DNA of 64,000 bases from Nocardia xishanensis NBRC 101358 (lineage in GTDB: Bacteria > Actinomycetota > Actinomycetes > Mycobacteriales > Mycobacteriaceae). Positions 52,337 to 61,146 of the stretch are shown one piece after another. The stretch is from NCBI RefSeq assembly GCF_001613365.1, contig NZ_BDCF01000013.1, forward strand, positions 124,001 to 188,000, written 5' to 3'. Within the stretch, counting starts at the first letter, position 1. The number at the start of each line of letters is the position of its first letter. Both the position numbers and the translations under genes were made by a program. The notes under the pieces are model-generated. The model was not told where the DNA came from and did not search any database. It saw only the letters and a program-made list of their open reading frames with translations.

Positions 52337-53383
52337 TCAACGGGTTCGGGTGCGGTCGGGGCGGCGAAAGGACCGCTCCTGCTGGTGGTGTGGGGTGAGC
52401 TGGCGGTAGTGGCGGTCCAGGAATGGGACCGGTTCCAGGTCGGCCAGGTCGTATCCGGCGTCGAAGTGGTCGGCGAGGTCCTTGCCACCGCGGGCCTGGA
52501 CGACGCGGACCTCGCCGACACGACCGGCCAGGGAGGCGGCGACCTTGTCGGCGTGCCGGTAGCCGGGCTGATCGCGGTCGGCGACCACGACCACCCGGCC
52601 TGCGCCGCGCAACCATTTGGCGTGGTCGGGGGTCCATTTCCCGGCGCCCATGGCGTTGCAGGTCGCGATCAGTCCGGCCTGGTTCGCCCGCTGCACGTCC
52701 TTTTCCCCCTCGACCACATAGATTTCGCGGCCGGTGTCGAGGGCTTCGCGGATGTCGGCCAGGCGCCACGGCAGCGGGGCGAAACCGCCCTTCTCCCAAT
52801 CGGTTCCGGTCCAGCGGGCCTGCCAGAAGCTTTTGGCGTGCCCGTTCTCGTGCGGGGTGTGCACCCGGTGGACGGCGCCCTCGATGCGGCCGTTGGGCCA
52901 GCGGTAGATGTAGGAGTCCACCGTTTGCGGGCGGCCGGTCTGCGCGCCCAGTTCACGACGGGCGGGGATCGGGAACCGGGCACCCAGGATCGCCCGCTCG
53001 ACCGGTGAGGCGACCTGGCCAGGTACCCGTCCAGCGGGGCGGGCGGGGCGCCCGCCGGCGCTGTGCTGGCGGGCGAATCCCTGGTTGGCGCGTTCGGGCA
53101 GGCGGTCGAACATGTCCCGCACCCGCAACCCGATCCGGGTCAGGACCTGCTCGTCGTCGCAACGGGAGAAGCAGCGCACGATGGTCTTGGCCTGCTTCGG
53201 GTCGTACCGCACGCCCAGGCTCGGGGTGTGCGGGCGACCGTCGCCCTCGTGCACCGGGCAGAGGTACCGCTGCCAGGACTCCGGGACTCCGTTGCCCTTG
53301 CCGGGACCGTACCCGCCGCGCTCGAGCGCGGTGATGATCGTCTCCCAGCTGCGACCGGATGGGTGGTGCGTGTGCGGGTCCAT
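52337..53383 (-). CDS. TOPRIM primase-like protein with CHC2-like zinc site
   Basis: 348 residues. A zinc-binding N-terminus (C42, H45, C71, C75: LCPVHEG and VRCFSRC), a middle domain, and a TOPRIM domain: VVEGEKDVQRANQ (catalytic Glu225) and VVVVADRDQPGYRHAD (Asp269, Asp271). This fits a DnaG-like primase or element replication protein. It should work with the replication-relaxation protein in autonomous replication after excision. The next upstream gene ends one base before its start. Confidence 0.85.
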   Translation of the reverse strand: MDPHTHHPSGRSWETIITALERGGYGPGKGNGVPESWQRYLCPVHEGDGRPHTPSLGVRYDPKQAKTIVRCFSRCDDEQVLTRIGLRVRDMFDRLPERANQGFARQHSAGGRPARPAGRVPGQVASPVERAILGARFPIPARRELGAQTGRPQTVDSYIYRWPNGRIEGAVHRVHTPHENGHAKSFWQARWTGTDWEKGGFAPLPWRLADIREALDTGREIYVVEGEKDVQRANQAGLIATCNAMGAGKWTPDHAKWLRGAGRVVVVADRDQPGYRHADKVAASLAGRVGEVRVVQARGGKDLADHFDAGYDLADLEPVPFLDRHYRQLTPHHQQERSFRRPDRTRTR

Positions 53384-53384
53384 G

Positions 53385-53741
53385 TCAACGCTCCCGCGCG
53401 ATCGGTGACCGGGCGGGCCGGTCGTGACCGGTCAGGGCGCGGGCCTGCTCCTGGCTGCGCCGCTCGATGTCGGTCAGCCCGTAGCCGGGGCCGTTGTGAT
53501 CGGCGTCGGCCAGCATCCGCTGCATCGTCTTCGGCGCCTGCCGCCAGTCCTCGTGCGCGTCGGACAGATACGCCCAGTGCTCGGCGTGCGGACCGTTGCG
53601 CCACCGCTTCTCGATCTCGACGCGCTGAGCGTCGATGCGGTCGATGTCGGCATCGGTGATGCCGTCGGCGAACATCTGCCGACCGAGCGCGTCGTGCTCG
53701 GTGTAGTCGGCGCGCATGGCCTCTTCGTGCTCGCGTTCCAT
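53385..53741 (-). CDS. Hypothetical element protein
   Basis: 118 residues, helical and charged (EEAMRADYTEHDALGRQMFA, DAQRVEIEKRWRNGPHAEHW). Family not recognised. It lies in the run of element genes, with one base between its stop and the start of the primase-like gene. Confidence 0.65.
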   Translation of the reverse strand: MEREHEEAMRADYTEHDALGRQMFADGITDADIDRIDAQRVEIEKRWRNGPHAEHWAYLSDAHEDWRQAPKTMQRMLADADHNGPGYGLTDIERRSQEQARALTGHDRPARSPIARER

Positions 53742-53744
53742 GGG

Positions 53745-54935
53745 TTATCGGCTCCTCTCGATTCCGTTGCGGCCGTGCCCGTTTCGTGCCGTGCCGTTGA
53801 CAGCGCGGTCGACAGCCTCGCGGGGCCAGGGCTGGGTGGGCTCGCCCTCGGATCTCTGCGGCCGGTCGGCGCTGGGGGTGTCAGGCGGCTGGTCGCCGAC
53901 GTGGGGCTCCCGTTCCCGCCTGCCGTTCTTGGTGGCGTCGGCGCTGGCGGCTGCCCGTCGTTCGGGACTGCCGTAGCGGTCCTGCTCGGGGGTGCGTTCG
54001 GCCAGCTTGGTGACCGCTTGGTCGCGCTGGCGCTTGTAGCGGTCGCGTTCGGCGACCACCCTCGACAGCTCGTCCAGTGTCGGCGTCGTCCCGCGAGCGG
54101 GACGCTGGTCGATCTCGGCGGCGAGCTTGAGGTTGCGGTTCTTCAACCGCTCTTCGCGGGCCGCGGCTTCGGCGAGCTTGCCGCGCAACCCATCCCGGTC
54201 GGCGGTGACCGCATCCAGGCCGCGCTGCAACACCGCGATCTTGCGTTCCAACTCGGCCAGCCGGTCCGCACTCGGCGACGACGCCTCGCTGGCCTGCCGG
54301 GTGGTCTGCGGCTGGCGGTCACGCTCGGCTCGGTCCGGGCGGCCCTTGTCGATGCGGTTGCCGGTCTCCACCTGCCGCTGGGTCACATCGGTGTACGGTG
54401 CCCGCACACTGCCACGGTCGATGCCGAGTTCGCGGGCGGTGCGGGCGACCTGGGCCCGATACCGCAGCGCGTCAACACCTTTGATGCGGTCAGCGCGGTG
54501 GAACAGCCGTCCGGGCTCGAACGCGGGGTAGGTGGTGGCGGCATCGATCCCGTCGAGGGCGATACCTCGCTCGACCAAGGTCAACCGACCGTTGGTGATG
54601 ACGCGACCGCGCAGCTCGTCGGCGTGCTCGGCCAGCGCGCGGGAATCGCGGGCGCGGCGGAGGTGGTCGACGCTCGGGTCGTTCGCCCGCTCGGTGACCG
54701 CCAGCGAGTGGGCGCGGTAACGGTCGACCATCGACTGCGTCCAAGTCAGCTGGTGGGCGCGGTCGACGTCCTGGCGATACAGCTCCTTGCGCCACGCCTG
54801 CTTGATCTGCTTGCGCGCCCGGCGCCGCTCTAGCCAGTTCGCCGCGTGGGCGTGCTGGGCGAGCATGATCTGCATCGCGTGCATGAACTTGCGTCCCTCA
54901 GCGGCAATCTCGTCTTCGACACTGCGGTCGGACAT
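53745..54935 (-). CDS. Coiled-coil element protein
   Basis: 396 residues, very rich in Arg, Ala, Glu and Asp. A long coiled-coil at about 220-300 (RLAELERKIAVLQRGLDAVT, LAEAAAREERLKNRNLKLAA), and disordered Pro/Arg/Glu tail. The N-terminal ~200 residues are helical (RRRARKQIKQAWRKELYRQD). Could be a structural or DNA-bridging protein for conjugation. Function unknown. Confidence 0.65.
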   Translation of the reverse strand: MSDRSVEDEIAAEGRKFMHAMQIMLAQHAHAANWLERRRARKQIKQAWRKELYRQDVDRAHQLTWTQSMVDRYRAHSLAVTERANDPSVDHLRRARDSRALAEHADELRGRVITNGRLTLVERGIALDGIDAATTYPAFEPGRLFHRADRIKGVDALRYRAQVARTARELGIDRGSVRAPYTDVTQRQVETGNRIDKGRPDRAERDRQPQTTRQASEASSPSADRLAELERKIAVLQRGLDAVTADRDGLRGKLAEAAAREERLKNRNLKLAAEIDQRPARGTTPTLDELSRVVAERDRYKRQRDQAVTKLAERTPEQDRYGSPERRAAASADATKNGRREREPHVGDQPPDTPSADRPQRSEGEPTQPWPREAVDRAVNGTARNGHGRNGIERSR

Positions 54936-54937
54936 AG

Positions 54938-55417
54938 TCAGTCCTCCTCTCCGAGGGCGGCGCCCTCGTCACTGGTTGTGGTGTTGCGGTAGATGTGGGA
55001 CAGCCAGCCCGCGGCGCGGTCGAGTCCGAGAGCGCTCCAGTCGTGGCCGTTTGCGGCCGTACGCAGTTCCGTTGCGGCCTGGTGCATTCCGGCCTGGATC
55101 TGGTCGGGGCTGCCGTCGGGGTCGTCGTGGCCGAAGTGGTCGGTGTAGGTGGAGGCGTCGCCCATGCTGATGGCGTAGTGGGCGAGGCGGTGCAGGACGT
55201 CGTCGGCGCGGCGGTCGGCGTCGCTGAGCAGACCGACGATGGTGTAGGCGTTGGCGGGGTCGGCCAGCAGGTCGCGGAGGCCGTCGATGGTGGCGTGTCC
55301 GAGGTAGCGCCACAGTTCGGCGATCGCGGCGGCCGCGGCGATGGCGGTGTCGGCGCTGTGCGGGCCGTCGATGGGGAATGTCCGGTTGATCAAGTCGATT
55401 CCGGTTTGGGTGGACAC
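54938..55417 (-). CDS. Hypothetical element protein
   Basis: 159 residues, acidic helical (ATIDGLRDLLADPANAYTIV, RRADDVLHRLAHYAISMGDA). Family not recognised. ATG 55417 follows AAAGGAG with a nine-base spacer. It is two bases from the next gene. Confidence 0.65.
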   Translation of the reverse strand: MSTQTGIDLINRTFPIDGPHSADTAIAAAAAIAELWRYLGHATIDGLRDLLADPANAYTIVGLLSDADRRADDVLHRLAHYAISMGDASTYTDHFGHDDPDGSPDQIQAGMHQAATELRTAANGHDWSALGLDRAAGWLSHIYRNTTTSDEGAALGEED

Positions 55418-55469
55418 GGGGGCTGCTCCTTTCTGGTGGAGGTTTCGGGGGTTGGTTTCGGTTCCTTTC

Positions 55470-56084
55470 TCAGTGGGCGGTGCGGGTGGTTTCGCTGCGC
55501 TGGCGGGCGGTGTCGATCCGTCCGACGACCGCGCGAGCGGTGCGGACTGTGCCGCCGATCACGGCGGCGATCGTGCGGGCGAGCAGCGAGATCGCGGAGG
55601 CGGCGACCTGCGCCAGCGGGGGCCGGTAGGCGGCGTTCCACGCCAGGAACGCCACCCATCCCGCGGCGTAGGCCGCGAGCGGTGCGGCCACCACGCCCGG
55701 CTGCCCGTTCGCCAGCGCGGCGGCGGCCAGGACCACAACCAGGGACCCCGGCAACGTGGTCCGCACCCAGCGCGGCACCCGTCGGCGCGGAGGAGCGGTC
55801 ACGGTGACGGTCGGTCGCAGGGCGGGCGGCAGGTGCTCGTCCTCGACCGGCACCGCCGGGTCGGGGTTCTTGACCAGCCGCAACCGCGGCGCCGGACGCT
55901 GCGGCTGCGGCTCCGCCACGGCGGCCGAGGCGGTGTCGCTTTCGGGGTGGTAGGGGCTGGCCGCGGCGTGTTCGGCGAGGAAGTCCTCGGCCTCGTCGAT
56001 GAGCAGTTCGACGGCCTGCTCGACCTGGTCCTTCTCGTTGGGGTCGTCGTCGGGGTCGTTGTCGAAGTTGCGAGCGATACGCAT
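55470..56084 (-). CDS. Membrane-anchored element protein
   Basis: 204 residues: an acidic N-terminus (DNDPDDDPNEKDQVEQAVEL), a Pro/Arg-rich linker, two membrane segments SLVVVLAAAALANGQPG and VAAPLAAYAAGWVAFLAW, and a positively charged end. Such proteins are common next to TraB and may belong to the mating apparatus (Spd-like), which is inference. Confidence 0.65.
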   Translation of the reverse strand: MRIARNFDNDPDDDPNEKDQVEQAVELLIDEAEDFLAEHAAASPYHPESDTASAAVAEPQPQRPAPRLRLVKNPDPAVPVEDEHLPPALRPTVTVTAPPRRRVPRWVRTTLPGSLVVVLAAAALANGQPGVVAAPLAAYAAGWVAFLAWNAAYRPPLAQVAASAISLLARTIAAVIGGTVRTARAVVGRIDTARQRSETTRTAH

Positions 56085-56111
56085 CGGAGATCTCCGTTTC
56101 GTGAGAGTGGT

Positions 56112-58094
56112 TCAGGCGGCGGCGGTTTCACCGGTGGTGACCGGCGCGTTGGCGGAGCTGGAGCGGGAAAGTCGGGTGCCGGGCAGCGGCCGCAGCTGGG
56201 TGCGGTCGACGGGCACGACGCGCCCGTAGTAGGCGTGTCCGGCCTTGGCGTAGACGACTTCGCCGGTGGCGAGCTGGCGGACGCGGTCGGGGTCGACCAG
56301 CCATTCCTCGCCGTAGCTGATCTGGCCTTCGTCGCCGTGGCGCTGGCCTTTGATCAGGTGCCGGGATGGCAGCGCTCTGCGGATGGACCCGAAGTGCTTG
56401 CACAGGTCTCCGGCGTTCTCGCAGTAGCCGAGGATCACCCCGCCGGCGCACGCCTTCAGCAACCGGTTCAGCGACCATTGATCTCGCGCCAGCCCTTCCG
56501 GGGATTGGGCGGCGAAGGTGACCGAAACGCCTTGGGAGCGTCCACGTTCGGCGACCTGCTCCAATCCGAGCGAGCCTCGCGCGGTCGCGACGGCGGAGGC
56601 TTCGTCGATGTAGAGCGACACCGACCGACGGTCCGCGGCGGCGGTGCGGCCCGCACGCTGTATGACCATGCGGATGATCGCGGCGACCTGCGCACGCCCG
56701 GCGTCGGCGTCCATGCCGGGCACGGTCACGAACAGCACGTCCAGCTCGTCGAGGTCGCGGCCGCCGTCGAACACCATCTGTCCGTCGTGGTCTCGCAGCT
56801 GGTCGAACAGGTTCGACATCTTGATCAGCGCGTCGTCAAGCTGCGGCACCTTCTCCGCCTGCAAGGCCGCGACCTGCCGCACCACATCAGGCGCCCCACC
56901 CCAGGCGTCGACCAAAGTCTGCTCGGTCAGCCGGGCCATGAACTCCGCCGAGCTGCGAGGCGGCCCGGCCGGGGCGTCGACCACGAGGGAGACGATGCGT
57001 TTGCGCATCTCGTCGAAGTGCTGTCCCTCCGAGGTGCTTGCTTCCCCGGCGACCATCAGGTCGGTCAGGACCGCGCGCAGGTCGCGGGCGGGCATGTCCC
57101 ACACGTTGAGTCGGTCCCCGCCGGGCACGACCATGCCGATCCGGTCCCGGTCGATGCCCAGCGCGAGCGCGTCGTCGCGGATCGTCTCACCCAGGGCCAG
57201 GTCGTCTTTACCGCCCTTGCAGGAGATCAGCACCAGCTGCGGGCGCGGGTACTTGGCGCGCATGCCGGGCACGTCGCGCCAGCGGTGCCAGGCCCGCCAC
57301 TCGCTGCTCAGCACCGCCAGCGCGTCACGCTCCAACAGCGTGGTCTTGCCCGCGCCGGTGGTGGCGACGATCGCGCGGTGCCGACGAACATCGGAATGCG
57401 GAACCGTCAGCCACTGCATGTGCCGGGCGATCAGGGAGCGCCACATGCCCAGCGGCGCGGCGCAGACGTGCTCGGCGAGCACACCGAGAACGATGGAATC
57501 GCCTTCGGCGTAAGGGGCGCCGGCCTTCGCGGTGCGCGCTGCCGCACGGGCACGGCGCTGAGCCATGGCCGCTTTCACCCGCTCGGTGCGGGCGAGCGAC
57601 TTCTGACCCACTGAGGCGTTCTTGATCAGGAAGTTCGCCCACCAGCAGGTCGCCAGTAGCATGCCCGCGGGCAAGGTGACCGCCAGCATCGGCGCAAGCC
57701 CAGACCAATCGCCCTCAATGAGGGTTTCGGCCCCGGACCACAGCAGCGACAGCGGAGTGGTCCACGAACCGCCTGCGGCCACCGAGCACGCCGGAAGCGC
57801 CAACGCGGCGAGTGCGAAGTTCCGCAATCGGCCTGGATCGAGCGGCCACGCGGCAGCGACCGCGACGGTCATGATTAGGATCGCGATGGTCGCGACCGCG
57901 ATCACCGCGGACGTTCCCGCGGCGTCGACCAGCCCGGAGGCGTCCGGCAGCTTCCATTCGGTGACCGGCGGCGGGGCGGGCAGCTCCGGGAAGCCGGGCG
58001 GCGGTTCCGGCGAGATCGTGATCGCGGGCGACGCGGGTTGCGGTGTGGCGGTGGGACCGCAGTCGGTTGGGGTGAGGATGGGAGTGCAGCTCAT
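56112..58094 (-). CDS. traB: FtsK/SpoIIIE-type DNA translocase (TraB-like)
   Basis: 660 residues. Three to four hydrophobic segments up to residue 160 anchor it in the membrane. The motor domain has Walker A ATTGAGKTT (244-252), Walker B SLYIDEAS (492-500) and a C-terminal region RQLATGEVVYAKAGHAYYGR. Actinomycete conjugation uses a single FtsK-like protein to pump double-stranded DNA, and this is the candidate. ATG 58094 overlaps the previous gene by four bases; the long frame to 58691 is an artefact. Confidence 0.92.
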   Translation of the reverse strand: MSCTPILTPTDCGPTATPQPASPAITISPEPPPGFPELPAPPPVTEWKLPDASGLVDAAGTSAVIAVATIAILIMTVAVAAAWPLDPGRLRNFALAALALPACSVAAGGSWTTPLSLLWSGAETLIEGDWSGLAPMLAVTLPAGMLLATCWWANFLIKNASVGQKSLARTERVKAAMAQRRARAAARTAKAGAPYAEGDSIVLGVLAEHVCAAPLGMWRSLIARHMQWLTVPHSDVRRHRAIVATTGAGKTTLLERDALAVLSSEWRAWHRWRDVPGMRAKYPRPQLVLISCKGGKDDLALGETIRDDALALGIDRDRIGMVVPGGDRLNVWDMPARDLRAVLTDLMVAGEASTSEGQHFDEMRKRIVSLVVDAPAGPPRSSAEFMARLTEQTLVDAWGGAPDVVRQVAALQAEKVPQLDDALIKMSNLFDQLRDHDGQMVFDGGRDLDELDVLFVTVPGMDADAGRAQVAAIIRMVIQRAGRTAAADRRSVSLYIDEASAVATARGSLGLEQVAERGRSQGVSVTFAAQSPEGLARDQWSLNRLLKACAGGVILGYCENAGDLCKHFGSIRRALPSRHLIKGQRHGDEGQISYGEEWLVDPDRVRQLATGEVVYAKAGHAYYGRVVPVDRTQLRPLPGTRLSRSSSANAPVTTGETAAA

Positions 58095-59125
58095 GATGCT
58101 TTCCTGGTGACGTGCAGCCCGCGACGTGCGGTCTGGGCGGCTTTCTTCGCGTTGAGTCCGGCCAGGAATTCCGTCCATTGGTCGTCGAAGTCCTGGACCA
58201 CCAAATCCATGTCCAGCGAGACGAATTCGGCCGGAAGCCGATCGGCTGCGGCGTGGACGCCGTCGATCACCGCGGCAGATCGGCAGAGGTAGAGCACGCC
58301 CAGGCACGGGTCGGGCTCGGCGTCGCGCGCCGCGCGGATCGCACCGCGCAGCGCGAGATCCATGGCCTCGCGGGTCTTGCGGGTGAGTTCGACCTCGACG
58401 GCCCACCACTGGCGGCCGTCTCGTGTGTGGCGCAGGAACCGACCGTCGTGCACGTGCGGGCGACCGGCCAGTGGTGCGCGTCCGGTGCTGACCACGCCGT
58501 CCCGGACTGCCTGCTCGGCGTCGTGGCGCAACCGGCGCTCGGAGATCCAGCGGGCCGGGTCCGAGCCGACCAGCATGATCCGCGCCTGCGCGACCGCCCG
58601 GTAGTGATTGGCGTACATCAGCGGCGGCGTCCAATCCTTTGGCCGCCACCCCAGATACCGCGCTGCGGTATCCCGTGTCGGCACAACCCATTTCGCGCCC
58701 GGCTGCACCTGCTGCAACGGCCGCACGAGCTTGGCCCTTTCCAGCTCGGCGACCAGCACGTAAGTGTGGTTGCGGCCGGTGTCGAGGAAGTGGGCGAGCA
58801 CGTCGATCTGCATCCCGTGCATCTCCACCAGCGCCGCCACCGCCGCGGTCTTGCGCCCGGTCAGCGACGCCCGTTTCGGCTCGCGCAGCATGTCCTGCAC
58901 GGTGGTGCGGGGAAGGCCGACGATCTGGCCGATCTCCGCGTGGCTGTGCCCGCTGGCGCGCAGCGCGGCGGCCTCACCGAGAACGGCTTCGACCTTGCGC
59001 GCCGAGATCTCCAGCGTGCGAGCGATCTCCCGGTAGGACATCCCCGTACGGCGCAGCCCGTCCACCAGCTGCGGCCGGTGCTGCAACTCCAGCTCGGCGT
59101 AGCGGGCCTTCGTGTTGTGGTTCAC
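58091..59125 (-). CDS. Replication-relaxation family protein
   Basis: 344 residues: HTH elements MSYREIARTLEISARKVEAV and HSHAEIGQIVGLPRTTVQDM, then the winged domain AALVEMHGMQIDVLAHFLDT, RNHTYVLVAELERAKLVRPL, and the PF13814-like core HVHDGRFLRHTRDGRQWWAV, EVELTRKTREAMDLALR. Replication-relaxation proteins control or start plasmid/AICE replication. GTG 59125 overlaps the previous stop by four bases. Confidence 0.85.
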   Translation of the reverse strand: MNHNTKARYAELELQHRPQLVDGLRRTGMSYREIARTLEISARKVEAVLGEAAALRASGHSHAEIGQIVGLPRTTVQDMLREPKRASLTGRKTAAVAALVEMHGMQIDVLAHFLDTGRNHTYVLVAELERAKLVRPLQQVQPGAKWVVPTRDTAARYLGWRPKDWTPPLMYANHYRAVAQARIMLVGSDPARWISERRLRHDAEQAVRDGVVSTGRAPLAGRPHVHDGRFLRHTRDGRQWWAVEVELTRKTREAMDLALRGAIRAARDAEPDPCLGVLYLCRSAAVIDGVHAAADRLPAEFVSLDMDLVVQDFDDQWTEFLAGLNAKKAAQTARRGLHVTRKAS

Positions 59126-59529
59126 CTGCTTCGCTCCCTTCCCTGGCCTCGACCCGCGCTCGGCTGGCCGCGCTCGACGCGGCGGACTGCCAGATCGCGG
59201 CGGGCCTGCTCGATCAGCTCGCGCATATCGGTCGCGTCGATCCCGCGGCGCTCGGTCGCATCCGCCGACCGCGTCCAGCGCGCGATCCGCAGCGCCTCCA
59301 ACTGGGCCGCCGAAGACTCGCGCTTCGGCACCGCGGTCTCGGCGTCGTACAGGTACGCCTGCAACGGACCTCGACGCGCCGGCCCACGAACCTGGCCCTC
59401 GTACTCACCGCCTGGCCGCAGACCCTCACTCGCCAACTGACGACGGGTCCGCAAATGCTGCGGCGCCATCCGCCACGGCCACGTCGGCAAGCCGAACTTC
59501 TTGCCTTCCGGGTCCAGAAACCTGCTCAT
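59122..59529 (-). CDS. RRQL-motif element protein
   Basis: 135 residues from ATG 59529: SRFLDPEGKKFGLPTWPW, HLRTRRQLASEGLRPGGEYE, QAYLYDAETAVPKRESSAAQ and a charged C-terminus. The RRQL..GLRPGG motif recurs in small actinobacterial proteins of AICEs and plasmids. Function unknown. It overlaps its neighbours by four bases on both sides. Confidence 0.75.
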   Translation of the reverse strand: MSRFLDPEGKKFGLPTWPWRMAPQHLRTRRQLASEGLRPGGEYEGQVRGPARRGPLQAYLYDAETAVPKRESSAAQLEALRIARWTRSADATERRGIDATDMRELIEQARRDLAVRRVERGQPSAGRGQGRERSR

Positions 59530-59783
59530 CGGGATCGCTCGATCCGCCGCCGTTCGTCCAGATCGGCACGAAACTGCGCGAGAGCGGCGCTGGCTTCCGC
59601 ACGCACCTGCTCCTGCGCGGCCTTGATGGCGTCGAGTTTCGCCAGCTCGGTGTACGCACCCGCGAAGTCCTTGCGTTCCATCGACGCCCACGCCGAGTCG
59701 TTGATGTCCGACAGCAGGTCCTCGACAGTGGCCAGGCGCTTGTACTCCGCCCAGCTCCTCCGCTCGGCGCTCATGTCAGCCAT
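59526..59783 (-). CDS. Small helical element protein
   Basis: 85 residues, two helices (YKRLATVEDLLSDINDSAWA, AAQEQVRAEASAALAQFRAD). ATG 59783 overlaps the previous stop by one base. Unknown. Confidence 0.7.
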   Translation of the reverse strand: MADMSAERRSWAEYKRLATVEDLLSDINDSAWASMERKDFAGAYTELAKLDAIKAAQEQVRAEASAALAQFRADLDERRRIERSR

Positions 59784-60124
59784 CAGCGCACCTCCTGCGG
59801 CAGGTGCTCGCGCGGAATGCACGAACCCGGACGTTCAGCGGGCACACCGGAATCCGCAGACCGGCACACGTTCTGCGACGGCGTGTAGTCCTGGTAGTCG
59901 ACCCACGCGATCGAGCACCCCACCATCGAGACTGCCAACAGGAGCCCCAGCACCGCGGCCTGCGCGGTCAACGGCAACGCCTTCAACGGCGCGTACACCG
60001 ACCACGGCGACGTGAACTCCGGCCCTGCAAGCGAATCCAGCGTGTGATGACCGACGTGGCGGTCCCCTCGCGTCACCGCGTACCCCGCCGGAAGACGTTC
60101 CGGCAACTGCTCCCGCCGCATCAT
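59783..60124 (-). CDS. Small membrane protein of the element
   Basis: 113 residues. One clear membrane segment QAAVLGLLLAVSMVGCSIAW (cysteine near its end), and an outer part with two cysteines (VCRSADSGV, GSCIPREHL). Starts ATG 60124 or 60121; the stop of the previous gene overlaps by four bases. Function unknown, possibly part of the mating apparatus. Confidence 0.7.
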   Translation of the reverse strand: MMRREQLPERLPAGYAVTRGDRHVGHHTLDSLAGPEFTSPWSVYAPLKALPLTAQAAVLGLLLAVSMVGCSIAWVDYQDYTPSQNVCRSADSGVPAERPGSCIPREHLPQEVR

Positions 60125-60492
60125 CGCGACCGCCTCCGGTCCGGGCGATCCCGCTCAACCGGCTCGGGCTCCGGGCGCGGGTACTCGCGCACCTTTACCG
60201 CCGACTCCCGCGCCGCGCGCAGAAATGACAAAGGAGCGTCCATGTACGTCTCGTGCACGTACCCGAGGCGGTTCGCTGTCGAGTTGACGTTGACGCTGCC
60301 GAACTCCTCCGGCGACGAGTACTCGTGCTTTCCGGGCTTGTCGTAGCGGCCCTCGTCGGCGTGCGACTGCAACGCCTGGTAGCGGGCCTGCAACGCGATC
60401 GTCCGCTGCCGCAACAACTCCTGGGCACAGATGATGTCGGCCAACTCGTCGGCCAACTCAGCCGGGTCGTAGAACGGTTCGGGCGCGTTCAT
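60121..60492 (-). CDS. Hypothetical element protein
   Basis: 123 residues: YDPAELADELADIICAQELL, RQRTIALQARYQALQSHADE and KVREYPRPEPEPVERDRPDR. ATG 60492 is preceded by GGGGGTG. It overlaps the tiny membrane gene by four bases at the start. No family recognised. Confidence 0.7.
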   Translation of the reverse strand: MNAPEPFYDPAELADELADIICAQELLRQRTIALQARYQALQSHADEGRYDKPGKHEYSSPEEFGSVNVNSTANRLGYVHETYMDAPLSFLRAARESAVKVREYPRPEPEPVERDRPDRRRSR

Positions 60493-60638
60493 CGCCGCAC
60501 CCCCCACCGCCGCGAGGACCGCCACAGCGCCACCGCGCCGAACAGCATCACCGTGAACCCGATCAGCTCCGGCGCGGCCAACACGAGGTAGCCGACTGCC
60601 ACCGCTGCCACGGCCAGGAAGAACGTCCGGGGCCGCAT
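60489..60638 (-). CDS. 49-residue membrane protein
   Basis: A small gene easily missed: MRPRTFFLAVAAVAVGYLVL starts a hydrophobic stretch, LIGFTVMLFGAVALWRSS continues, and the end is basic (RRWGVRR). Its ATG 60638 overlaps the previous stop by one base and its TGA overlaps the next start in the ATGA form, the same chained pattern as all neighbours, which is strong support. Confidence 0.75.
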   Translation of the reverse strand: MRPRTFFLAVAAVAVGYLVLAAPELIGFTVMLFGAVALWRSSRRWGVRR

Positions 60639-60847
60639 CACTGGTCACCGACCTTGCGCCCGTTTCGACCGCGCAGACGACGCGCGTTGTGCGCTCGACG
60701 CGCATGCGCCGCGCGGTATGCGCGCTCCTCCGGGCTCAGCAGCCCGTCGGGGTCGACCAAGCGGTCGAACTTGCTCTGCATCGCGTCGCGGGTTTTGACC
60801 TGGTCCGACGTCCGTGCCCGCAACGTCCTTTTGACCGGGATGCTCAC
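60638..60847 (-). CDS. Small basic element protein
   Basis: 69 residues, basic (SIPVKRTLRARTSDQ, RAAHARRAHNARRLRGRNGR). GTG 60847 overlaps the previous stop by four bases (GTGA). It could bind DNA, which is inference. Confidence 0.65.
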   Translation of the reverse strand: MSIPVKRTLRARTSDQVKTRDAMQSKFDRLVDPDGLLSPEERAYRAAHARRAHNARRLRGRNGRKVGDQ

Positions 60848-61053
60848 GCCGCACCGCCTTCAAAAACACTCGCCGGCTGGATCAGCGACAACAGCTCGTC
60901 CCGCTCGACGCGGAGCAGCCTGCCGTTCACGCGGTACGCCGCGATGTCGCCTGCGGCGATCCAGTTCCGGATCGTCTTCGCGTCCACGTCGACCAACGCA
61001 GCCGCGGTCTTCAGGCTGATGAGGTTCCGCGCCTCCGCTGTGGCCTTCTCCAT
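60844..61053 (-). CDS. Excisionase/MerR-type HTH protein (second)
   Basis: 69 residues: LISLKTAAALVDVDAKTIRN, WIAAGDIAAYRVNGRLLRVE, RDELLSLIQPASV. A HTH_17 excisionase-like domain. ATG 61053 has GGGAGG eight bases upstream, so the longer frame to 61128 was rejected. It heads the overlapping chain and faces a plus-strand XRE gene across the operator at 61075-61100. It may be a regulator rather than the excisionase. Confidence 0.8.
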   Translation of the reverse strand: MEKATAEARNLISLKTAAALVDVDAKTIRNWIAAGDIAAYRVNGRLLRVERDELLSLIQPASVFEGGAA

Positions 61054-61074
61054 GGGTCTCGCCTCCCTTCGAAT

Positions 61075-61100
61075 GTGGGAAATTCCTTGCAATTGCCCAC
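61075..61100. promoter_or_regulatory. Palindrome upstream of the element's divergent promoters
   Basis: GTGGGAAATT and AATTGCCCAC (9 of 10 pairs) around CCTTGC. Placed before the HTH chain and 99 bases before the XRE gene; likely an operator. Confidence 0.65.
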
Positions 61101-61146
61101 TTTTCGAGAAATCCGGCTGCACGAGCACCGCATAGGTGGACTTCGA

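Noticed and set aside
55341..57614. 757-codon plus frame opposite TraB
   Set aside because: Antisense shadow with no domains.
58095..58691. N-terminal extension of the TraB-like frame
   Set aside because: It overlaps the replication-relaxation gene in another phase; ATG 58094 has a ribosome site.
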